From positions 1-45,327 of the forward strand of contig JASHUY010000131.1 in NCBI GenBank assembly GCA_030039755.1: a stretch of 45,327 nt of DNA. The letters are read 5' to 3'. The notes beneath the pieces are model-generated. The model saw only the letters and a program-made list of their open reading frames with translations. It searched no databases and was not told where the DNA came from. The position numbers were made by a program, and so were the translations under genes. Of the stretch, positions 39,901-45,327 are shown in pieces. Position 1 is the stretch's first letter. Each line of letters begins with the position of its first letter. This DNA comes from Acidimicrobiales bacterium. Lineage in GTDB: Bacteria; Actinomycetota; Acidimicrobiia; Acidimicrobiales; RAAP-2.

Positions 39901-40518
39901 GTGGAGGTGAACGAGGGTGCGGTCCTCGCGCCGACCTGGGACATCGAGGTCGAGGGGACGGGGAACTTCGTCTCGGAAGGGTTCATCGTCCACAACTCCC
40001 GCCTGACCATGAAGTACCCGTCGGTCTACCTCGTGGGGCCAAAGGCGTCCGGCGAGGTGCTTTCCGTCGCGTACGCGGGGCCGGGGCAGCACCAGGACGC
40101 AGGGGCCAAGATGATCCACGCCGCCCCGGAGACGACGTCGACCATCGTGTCGAAGTCGATCTCCAAGGACGGCGGCGTCACCACCTACCGGGGCCTCGTC
40201 CACGTCGACCCGGACGCGAAGGCCTCCAAGTCGTTCGTGCGCTGCGACGCGCTGCTGCTCGACGACGAATCGGTCTCGGAGACCAAGCCGTACATGGAGG
40301 TCGGGGAGCAGGACGCGCAGATCGGCCACGAGGCGACGGTGTCCAAGGTCGGCGACGACCAGCTCTTCTACCTGATGAGCCGCGGGCTCACCGAGAGCCA
40401 GGCGATGGGGATGATCGTGAACGGCTTCATCGAGCCCGTCACCCGGACCCTGCCGATGGAGTACGCGGTCGAGTGGAGCCGGCTCATCGAATTGCAGATG
40501 GAAGGATCGGTCGGTTGA
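36916..40518 (+). CDS. sufB: SufB, Fe-S cluster scaffold protein with two inteins
   Basis: 1200 aa precursor. Removing the two inteins (residues 126-471 and 640-1027) leaves a 466-aa SufB of normal length that runs without a gap: AGVTAQYE joins SEVVFHRN, and EWIDGNIG joins [10 protein letters not shown]. Extein landmarks: [49 protein letters not shown] (conserved Cys) and [12 protein letters not shown]. SufB builds Fe-S clusters with SufC and SufD, both encoded downstream. ATG 36916 has AGGAGAG 8 nt upstream. Because SufB is essential where SUF is the only system, both inteins must splice. SufB is a known intein target in mycobacteria; two in one actinobacterial SufB is unusual to my knowledge. 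Confidence 0.95.
   Translation: [1200 protein letters not shown]
37291..38328 (+). other. intein 1 in SufB (346 aa), decayed LAGLIDADG endonuclease
   Basis: Starts at Cys1 ([20 protein letters not shown], block A) and ends [16 protein letters not shown] then FVVHN, followed by Ser+1. Block B reads [11 protein letters not shown] (Ser in place of the usual Thr; His kept). The middle part carries two LAGLIDADG-like helices, [12 protein letters not shown] and [13 protein letters not shown]; the first has Asn where the catalytic Asp belongs. So splicing residues are intact and the homing endonuclease is probably inactive or weakened. Insertion is after Glu125 of the precursor. Confidence 0.93.
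38833..39996 (+). other. intein 2 in SufB (388 aa), decayed LAGLIDADG endonuclease
   Basis: Starts at Cys1 ([20 protein letters not shown]) and ends [20 protein letters not shown] before Ser+1. Block B is LRVTDNHPF (Thr and His kept). Block F lacks the usual His (GTGNF), which may slow C-terminal cleavage. Endonuclease helices are [13 protein letters not shown] and [12 protein letters not shown]; the first lacks the acidic residue (Ala) and the second is altered, so DNA cutting is unlikely. A 24-bp tandem duplication gives [14 protein letters not shown]. The two inteins are only loosely alike, so they are probably independent invasions. Confidence 0.93.
39045..39092 (+). repeat. 24-bp in-frame tandem duplication in intein 2
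   Basis: CTCGTATGGCCACGACCCGG (39045) recurs 24 bp on as CTCGTATCGCCACGACCCGG (39069), coding [16 protein letters not shown]. Confidence 0.88.
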
Positions 40519-40626
40519 CGGGCTGTCGGCGTGCCGGACCGGCGCGCCCCACTCCGCCGGCGGCGCGCGGCACGGACGCGGGGACGTCGGCCTTGGCGGC
40601 GGCGACCACCGTGAGGAGGACGTACC

Positions 40627-40974
40627 GTGCCGATGCGTGAGGAGTGCAAGCACTTTCAGAGCCGCACGTACGCCTCCGGCGAGGTGGCGCGCTTTTGCGT
40701 CCTCGATCTCGCGCCGGAGGCTCCCTGGCGGTGCCCCGACGACTGCAAGGCCTACGAGCGACGGGTGGCCGATGTCGGCTGGGTGCACGGCAGTCTCGTG
40801 GAGCCCCCGGTGGAAGACGAGCCGTCATTCTCCGGCGAGGACATCTCGATCCTCGAGGACGCAGAGAGCATCGTCAGCGCGATCGCTCCCGAGGCGTTGG
40901 CCGAGGCGAGGGCAGAGGACGCCCGCCGCGAGAAGCGTGCCGCCGCGAAGCGGTGGTGGCGACGCAAGCGCTGA
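40627..40974 (+). CDS. small four-cysteine protein in the suf operon
   Basis: 115 aa from GTG 40627, with GAGGAGG (40613-40619) 7 nt upstream: one of the strongest ribosome sites in the window. Four Cys in the N-terminal 40 residues: Cys7 (EECKHF), Cys24 (RFCVLD), Cys36 and Cys40 (WRCPDDCKAY), spacing C-x16-C-x11-C-x3-C, able to hold Zn or an Fe-S cluster. The C-terminal half is an acidic then basic helix (ILEDAESIVSAIAPEALAEA, RREKRAAAKRWWRRKR). It sits between sufB and sufD on the same strand, so a role in Fe-S assembly or metal sensing is likely, but I recognise no named family. Confidence 0.75.
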   Translation: MPMREECKHFQSRTYASGEVARFCVLDLAPEAPWRCPDDCKAYERRVADVGWVHGSLVEPPVEDEPSFSGEDISILEDAESIVSAIAPEALAEARAEDARREKRAAAKRWWRRKR

Positions 40975-41153
40975 ACGCGCCGAGCGACGTGGGGTCGGTG
41001 CGGACGGGATCGGGGTGACGACGGCGACGGGCCTCGCCGGTACACTGCCCGTCACCGCGACGATGACCGGATGCCTGCCCGCGTGCCCACGACGATGAGA
41101 TTTGCAACAGCTGCGCTGAACACGAGAACCACCGGACCACGAAGGCCGGCGGC

Positions 41154-42527
41154 GTGAGCGCGTTCACCGCCGATCGTGCGGCTGCGCTGGGGGGGCCCGC
41201 GTGGCTGCGGAAACGCAGGAGCGAGGCGTTCGAGGACCTCGCCGTGATGCCGATGCCCTCCGAGAAGGAGGAGGTCTGGCGCTACACGCCCATCGACGAG
41301 CTGCGCCTCGACGAGTACGCGCCGCGCTCGGGCGCAAGCTCCCTTGGCGCGCTCGGGAGCGCCTTCGTCGACGGCGTGGCCGGCGACCTCGCGGCACACG
41401 CCGCGCTCGTCACCGCCGTCGACGGGCGCGCCGTCGCGGTGGAACGGCGGTCGCTCCCGGAGACCGTCCGCGTCGGAGGTCTCGACGTGCTCGCCGACAC
41501 CGGGGAGATCCTCGGACAGGTCCTCGCCGGCGGGGACGCGCTCGTCAGACTGAACGACGCGTTCCATCCCGATGTGGTCGTGCTCGACGTGCCCCCGCGG
41601 GTGGAAGTCGACGCCCCCGTCGTGGTCGTCCACTGGTGCACTTCCGGTGACCTCGAGCCGGACGGGACCGACGGCGGGCAGGCGGAGGAGGGATGGCCCG
41701 CGAGCTTCCCGCGCACGGTGGTGCGGCTCGGGGCGGGGGCGAGCGCGCAGGTGGTGGAGGTCGTGGCCGGTGTGGCCGGCGGACGGGGCCTCGTCGTCCC
41801 GATCACCGAGCTGGCCGCCGGCGAGGGGTCCCGGCTCTCGTACGCCGCGCTGCAGGTGCTCGGGACCGACGTCTGGCACATCTCGCGCCTCGCGGCGGTG
41901 GCCGGCAGGGACGCGACGCTGCGGACGTTCACGGTCGGGCTCGGCGGCGCCTACGACCGATCCCGCACGGACGCGCTCGCGGAAGGCCCGGGGTCGACCA
42001 CCGAGCTGCGTTCCGCCTACCTCGGCACCGGCTCCCAGATCCACGACATCCGCACGTTGCAGGACCACGCCGCGGCGCACACGACGAGCGACCTTCTGTG
42101 CAAAGGCGCCGTGGCCGGGACCTCGCGGTCCGTCTACAGCGGGCTGATCCGGGTGCGGCGTGGGGCCGTGCGCACCAACGCGTTCCAGACGAACCACAAC
42201 CTCGTGCTCGAGGAGGGTGCTCACGCCGACTCGGTCCCGAACCTCGACATCGAGGAGAACGACGTGCGGTGCAGCCACGCCTCGACCGTCGGGCCCGTGG
42301 ACGGGGACCAGCGCTACTACCTCGAGTCGCGGGGGATCCCGCCCGCCCGCGCGGAGCAGCTGATCGTGCTGGGCTTCTTCGACGACATCGTGCAGCGGTC
42401 GCCCGTGCCGGCTCTCGTCCCTCGACTGCGACGGGAGGTAGGGCTGCGGCTCACGAGCACGTTGGAGCTGGATCCGGAGGGGGCCGACCTGCCGCGCACC
42501 GGCCGCGAGGGTGCGGACCATGGGTGA
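41154..42527 (+). CDS. sufD: SufD, Fe-S cluster assembly protein
   Basis: 457 aa. Begins RRSEAFEDLAVMPMPSEKEEVWRYTPIDEL, the typical SufD lead-in, and ends with the conserved SufB/SufD helix core: VGLGGAYDRSRTDALAEGPGSTTELRS, HDIRTLQDHAAAHTTSDLLCKG, VYSGLIRVRRGAVRTNAFQTNHNLVL and EEGAHADSVPNLDIEENDVRCSHASTVGPVDG. SufD pairs with SufB over SufC. The start GTG 41154 has no clear ribosome site; TACACT at 41041-41046 is a possible internal promoter about 110 nt upstream. It overlaps the Rieske gene by 8 nt. Confidence 0.93.
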   Translation: MSAFTADRAAALGGPAWLRKRRSEAFEDLAVMPMPSEKEEVWRYTPIDELRLDEYAPRSGASSLGALGSAFVDGVAGDLAAHAALVTAVDGRAVAVERRSLPETVRVGGLDVLADTGEILGQVLAGGDALVRLNDAFHPDVVVLDVPPRVEVDAPVVVVHWCTSGDLEPDGTDGGQAEEGWPASFPRTVVRLGAGASAQVVEVVAGVAGGRGLVVPITELAAGEGSRLSYAALQVLGTDVWHISRLAAVAGRDATLRTFTVGLGGAYDRSRTDALAEGPGSTTELRSAYLGTGSQIHDIRTLQDHAAAHTTSDLLCKGAVAGTSRSVYSGLIRVRRGAVRTNAFQTNHNLVLEEGAHADSVPNLDIEENDVRCSHASTVGPVDGDQRYYLESRGIPPARAEQLIVLGFFDDIVQRSPVPALVPRLRREVGLRLTSTLELDPEGADLPRTGREGADHG

Positions 42528-42837
42528 GCGCGTCGTCCTGTTGCGGCGCGACGAGCTCGCGAGCGGGGAGGTCCGTCGCTTCGACGTCGGCGAGCACCGC
42601 ATCGCGCTCGTGCGGATCGACGACGACTTCTACGCGATCGGAGACCGCTGCAGCCACGAGGACTATTCGTTGGCCGAGGGCGAGGTGTGGGCGGACGAAC
42701 GCGAGCTCGAGTGCCCGCGGCACGGCAGCACCTTCGACCTGACGACGGGCGAACCGTGCTCCCTCCCGGCGACCAAGCCGGTCCCCGTCTACCAGGTCGA
42801 GGTCGACGGCGACGAGGTCGCGGTGGTGCTCCCGTGA
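42520..42837 (+). CDS. Rieske 2Fe-2S ferredoxin-like protein of the suf operon
   Basis: 105 aa from ATG 42520 (GAGG about 8 nt upstream; GTG 42511 also in frame). Rieske ligands are in CSHEDYSLAEG (C-x-H) and ECPRHGSTFDL (C-x2-H), spaced as in non-haem-oxygenase ferredoxins. Small Rieske proteins are regularly found between sufD and sufC in actinobacterial SUF operons and may supply electrons or act in assembly. It overlaps sufD and is followed by sufC after 43 nt. Confidence 0.9.
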   Translation: MGERVVLLRRDELASGEVRRFDVGEHRIALVRIDDDFYAIGDRCSHEDYSLAEGEVWADERELECPRHGSTFDLTTGEPCSLPATKPVPVYQVEVDGDEVAVVLP

Positions 42838-42880
42838 CCGCCGCGCAGCATGGTCTCTCGGCTGGGGCGGGGTGTCGGGG

Positions 42881-43654
42881 ATGAGCCTGCTCCAAGTGGA
42901 GGGTCTGCACGCCTCTGCCGGCAACCGCGAGGTCGTCCGTGGCGTCGACCTTCGTGTGGAGAGCGGCGAGGTGCACGTCATCATGGGCCCCAACGGCTCG
43001 GGGAAGAGCACGCTCGCGCACGCGCTGATGGGCCGCCCGGGCGCGTCGATCACCTCGGGGAGCATCCGGATCGACGACACGGAGCTCGTCGGCCTGCCGG
43101 CCTGGCAGCGTGCGCGGGCCGGGCTGTTCCTCGCGCTCCAACACCCGATCGAGGTGCCGGGCGTCCTCCTCGAGGCCGCACTGGCGGAGGCACGTGCCGA
43201 CACACGCGCCGCGGAGGCGCGTGCCGACACGGGCGCCGCGGAGGCGCGTGCACGATTGCGCGACGAAGCTGCCGCGATCGGGTTCGACGAGCGGCTCCTG
43301 CGCCGGCCGCTGAACGTGGACCTCTCCGGTGGCGAGCGCAAGCGCAACGAGGTTCTCCAGCTCGCAGTGTTGCGACCGAAGTTCGCGGTGCTCGACGAGA
43401 TCGACTCCGGCCTCGACGTGGACGCGGTACGGGTGGTCGCGCAGCGTATCGAGCGCGCCACGTCCGAGTGGGGCCTCGGCGTGGTGGCGGTCACGCACTT
43501 TCACCGCTTGCTGCGCCAGCTGCGCGCCGACAAGGTGTACGTGCTCGTCGACGGGAGGATCGTGGCGAGCGGTGGCGCCGAGCTTGCAGAAGAGCTCGAA
43601 CGCACGGGTTACCGCGCGTACGGGGCCGAAGAAGGAAACGAAGGAGCGGCCTGA
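42881..43654 (+). CDS. sufC: SufC, Fe-S assembly ATPase
   Basis: 257 aa from ATG 42881 (GTG 42872 in frame upstream). Walker A GPNGSGKST, Q-loop region FLALQHPIEVPGV, signature LSGGERKRNEVLQL, Walker B FAVLDEIDSGLDVDAVR and H-loop VTHFHRLL: an intact ABC ATPase of the SufC class that drives SufB-SufD. Between the Q-loop and the signature is an Ala/Arg/Glu repeat (EARADTRAA, EARADTGAA, EARA) coded by a 27-bp tandem duplication, in the helical subdomain that contacts SufB/SufD. Confidence 0.93.
   Translation: MSLLQVEGLHASAGNREVVRGVDLRVESGEVHVIMGPNGSGKSTLAHALMGRPGASITSGSIRIDDTELVGLPAWQRARAGLFLALQHPIEVPGVLLEAALAEARADTRAAEARADTGAAEARARLRDEAAAIGFDERLLRRPLNVDLSGGERKRNEVLQLAVLRPKFAVLDEIDSGLDVDAVRVVAQRIERATSEWGLGVVAVTHFHRLLRQLRADKVYVLVDGRIVASGGAELAEELERTGYRAYGAEEGNEGAA
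43187..43251 (+). repeat. 27-bp tandem duplication inside sufC
   Basis: Copies at 43187-43213 and 43214-43240, plus an 11-bp third partial copy; three mismatches. Adds nine residues in frame. Confidence 0.9.
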
Positions 43655-43728
43655 GCTTCGTCGCAGCTCACACGGGAGTTCCTCGCGTGATTCCGCTGAT
43701 GTGACGTCGTTTTGCGGACGGCGAGCGG

Positions 43729-43734
43729 TACCCT
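43729..43734 (+). promoter_or_regulatory. -10 box of the LCP gene (leaderless)
   Basis: TACCCT in GCGGTACCCT, 7 nt before ATG 43742; the same ten bases precede the gene at 15638. Confidence 0.5.
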
Positions 43735-43741
43735 TTGAGTG

Positions 43742-45112
43742 ATGGGCATCCGCCGCAGAGGCGAGACGCCCGACCCTTCGGAACGCGGATTGCGCGCGTT
43801 GGGCGATCAGGTCGAAGGGCGGGCGCGCGGCGAACGGGTCGCGACGGGCGATGTCGCCGGCGGTGAGCGGCTGCGCGCGTTGGGCGACGCGATCGACCGC
43901 CACGCCAAGGGCCGACCGAGCGCGCCCGGACGCAGACGCACACGCAAGCCTTGGAGCACCCGCCGGAAGGTCCTCACGCCGCTCGTCGCGCTTCTCGTGC
44001 TCGCGCTCGTCGCCGTGGGCGGGCTGTACGCGTACGCCCGTTACCGTTACGGCCAGATCGAGAAGGTCACGGTCGCGTACCTGCGTCCGGTCCCGAGCGG
44101 GCAGCCGTTCAACCTGCTCGTCATCGGCTCGGACTCGAGGCTGGGCGCCAAGGCGTCGACAGGGGTGGGCACGTCGACAGAGGTGACCGGCCAGCGGAGC
44201 GACGTGGTGATGATCTGGCACGTCGTCCCCGCCACCAAGACGATCACGATCCTCTCGATCCCGAGGGACACGATGACCCAGATGGTCGGCGAGGGTGCCA
44301 CGGAGTTCGGGCGCTTCAACCGCATCAATGCGTCGTACAACAGCGGCCCGAGCCTTCTGGTCGAGACCATCGAGGACAACTTCGGGATCCCGATCAACCA
44401 CGTGGTCGAGGTGGACTTCTCCGGCTTCAAGGGCGCGGTCAACGCCGTCGGAGGCGTCTACATGGACTTTCGTTACCCCGCGCGCGATGCCTGGTCCGGC
44501 CTCGACGTCACCACCACGGGGTGCAAGCTGCTCGACGGGACAGAAGCGCTCGCGGTCGCCCGCAGCCGCCACTATCAGTACGAGGTCGACGGCCAGTGGA
44601 TCGACACACCGGTCGGCGACCTCGGGCGCATCAAGCGGCAGGACGCGTTTCTCCGGGCACTGGTGGACGCGGCCAAACGGGGGCTGAACCCGCTCAAGCT
44701 CAACGCGTTCCTGGGCTCGATTCCGCAGGGTCTCGTCATCGACAAGACGTTCTCGCTCGACGACATGCTGCACCTCGTCGTGGACTTCCACTCGCTCACA
44801 CCCGACGCGATCACCACCTACACGCTCCCGACGACCACAATCGGGGCGGTGACACCGTGGGGTGACGTCCTCTTCGTGAACCAGCCCGCGGATCAGGATC
44901 TGCTCACGAAGATCTTCGGGAGCGAGCTCTTCCCCCCCGTCGCACCGCCGCCCGGGACGACACTGCAGCCCGAGTACCCGCCGGCCGTCTCCGCGTCCGT
45001 TTCCCACGGAGACGCCGAGGCGACGGTCGGCCCGGGTGCCGCCACGGTGTCAACCACGGTCACCTCGCCGAACGCCACCCCGACATTCGACCCGACCCCC
45101 TGCACGCCCTGA
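43742..45112 (+). CDS. LytR-CpsA-Psr (LCP) family cell-wall glycopolymer ligase
   Basis: 456 aa. A charged cytoplasmic part (1-75) with two copies of an about 25-residue unit (RGLRALGDQVEGRARGERVA, then RLRALGDAIDRHAKGR), one membrane helix (LTPLVALLVLALVAVGGLYAY, about 79-99), then the LCP domain: NLLVIGSDSRLG, RSDVVMIWHV, ILSIPRDTMTQM, FGRFNRINASYNSG, INHVVEVDFSGFKGAVNAVGGV, LDGTEALAVARSRHYQ and GDLGRIKRQDAFLRAL, with the Arg/Asp residues that bind polyprenyl pyrophosphate. It attaches glycopolymers to peptidoglycan or arabinogalactan-like acceptors. The C-terminal 80 residues are Pro/Thr/Ser rich and extracellular. ATG 43742 fits a leaderless start; GTG 43739 is adjacent. Confidence 0.9.
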   Translation: MGIRRRGETPDPSERGLRALGDQVEGRARGERVATGDVAGGERLRALGDAIDRHAKGRPSAPGRRRTRKPWSTRRKVLTPLVALLVLALVAVGGLYAYARYRYGQIEKVTVAYLRPVPSGQPFNLLVIGSDSRLGAKASTGVGTSTEVTGQRSDVVMIWHVVPATKTITILSIPRDTMTQMVGEGATEFGRFNRINASYNSGPSLLVETIEDNFGIPINHVVEVDFSGFKGAVNAVGGVYMDFRYPARDAWSGLDVTTTGCKLLDGTEALAVARSRHYQYEVDGQWIDTPVGDLGRIKRQDAFLRALVDAAKRGLNPLKLNAFLGSIPQGLVIDKTFSLDDMLHLVVDFHSLTPDAITTYTLPTTTIGAVTPWGDVLFVNQPADQDLLTKIFGSELFPPVAPPPGTTLQPEYPPAVSASVSHGDAEATVGPGAATVSTTVTSPNATPTFDPTPCTP

Positions 45113-45161
45113 ACGACCTGACCACCCTGGACGGCATCCGACCGCCGACCGGCCCGTCTCT

Positions 45162-45327
45162 TCAGTTCGTGGCTTGGACCTCGTCGAGTCCTTGTGCGAG
45201 GGCGTTCCAGCTGAGCGTCGCGCACTTGATCCGGACCGGGAACTTCACGACTCCCTGCAGCGCCGCGAGCTCGCCGATCTTGCGCACGTCCACGAGACCT
45301 TGCCCGTCGGAACCGTCGCCGTCACCG
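45162..45327 (-). CDS. sufU: SufU-like Fe-S scaffold, C-terminal fragment (runs off the window)
   Basis: Only the last about 54 codons are present. VRKIGELAALQGVVKFPVRI followed by KCATLSWNALAQGL is the SufU ending, with the conserved Cys in KCATLSW. SufU works with SufS (Zn/thiol transfer) in Gram-positive-type SUF systems. It is convergent with the LCP gene, so here sufU is not in the sufBDC operon. The gene enters from beyond 45327, where sufS might lie upstream of it. Confidence 0.82.
   Translation of the reverse strand, partial: GDGDGSDGQGLVDVRKIGELAALQGVVKFPVRIKCATLSWNALAQGLDEVQATN

Noticed and set aside
37291-39996. Active homing endonucleases in the SufB inteins
   Set aside because: The first LAGLIDADG-like helix of each lacks its acidic residue.
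1-45327. tRNA, rRNA, insertion sequences or phage genes
   Set aside because: No tRNA-like TTCGA arm with acceptor pairing, no rRNA, no transposase or integrase motifs were noticed on either strand.

Overview
The window is high-GC actinobacterial DNA. Genes are closely packed, starts are often GTG or TTG, neighbouring genes often overlap by GTGA, and many genes appear leaderless: a TANNNT-like -10 box lies 6-8 nt before the start codon. A SufBDC operon with a Rieske protein, an LCP cell-wall protein, an NlpC/P60 hydrolase and a family of secreted actinobacterial proteins all suggest Actinomycetota. Acidimicrobiia is my guess, but taxonomy cannot be proven from the sequence alone. I see no rRNA, tRNA, CRISPR array or insertion sequence.

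Region 1 (5-14619) is a purine, oxidised-purine and N-carbamoyl compound catabolism island. A minus-strand operon encodes an L-carbamoylase/allantoate-amidohydrolase-type M20 enzyme, an N-carbamoyl-D-amino-acid hydrolase and a fused XdhD-like xanthine dehydrogenase. Divergent from it is an unusual regulator that joins a YkoF/MTH1187-like thiamine-binding domain to a YheO/DauR-type HTH. Next come a divergent pair of amidohydrolases (a shortened SsnA-like protein and an 8-oxoguanine-deaminase-like protein), two small secreted proteins, an adenosine/adenine deaminase, and a three-gene xanthine dehydrogenase (FAD, 2Fe-2S and Mo subunits). Three of these transcription units share a TTGACA-type promoter whose geometry predicts leaderless mRNA, so they may be co-regulated.

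Region 2 (14620-28191) is mixed housekeeping and envelope content: two methyltransferases, a ParB-like small protein coupled to an aquaporin, a divergent Lgt homologue, an NlpC/P60 endopeptidase with upstream GTAACC boxes, a CitE-like lyase, MutY, a metallo-beta-lactamase-fold hydrolase, a flavin reductase, an RmlC-like epimerase, a secreted phospholipase D, a TetR regulator and a DUF4115-like membrane protein.

Region 3 (28231-34314) is a three-gene type IV minor-pilin-like operon (PilV-, PilW- and PilX-like). The PilV-like pilin carries about nine Cys-paired repeats that look like beta-propeller blades. The PilX-like protein carries a Thr-Val run and a Lys-Glu run encoded by simple repeats.

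Region 4 (34517-36588) encodes a two-subunit B12-dependent acyl-CoA mutase. Its active-site signature (Phe and Gln) matches isobutyryl-CoA mutase rather than methylmalonyl-CoA mutase.

Region 5 (36916-43654) is the suf operon: SufB interrupted by two inteins, a small four-cysteine protein, SufD, a Rieske protein and SufC. It is followed by an LCP ligase and, on the other strand, the C-terminus of SufU running off the window. Short tandem duplications (7-27 bp) recur throughout, both in gaps and in frame inside genes.
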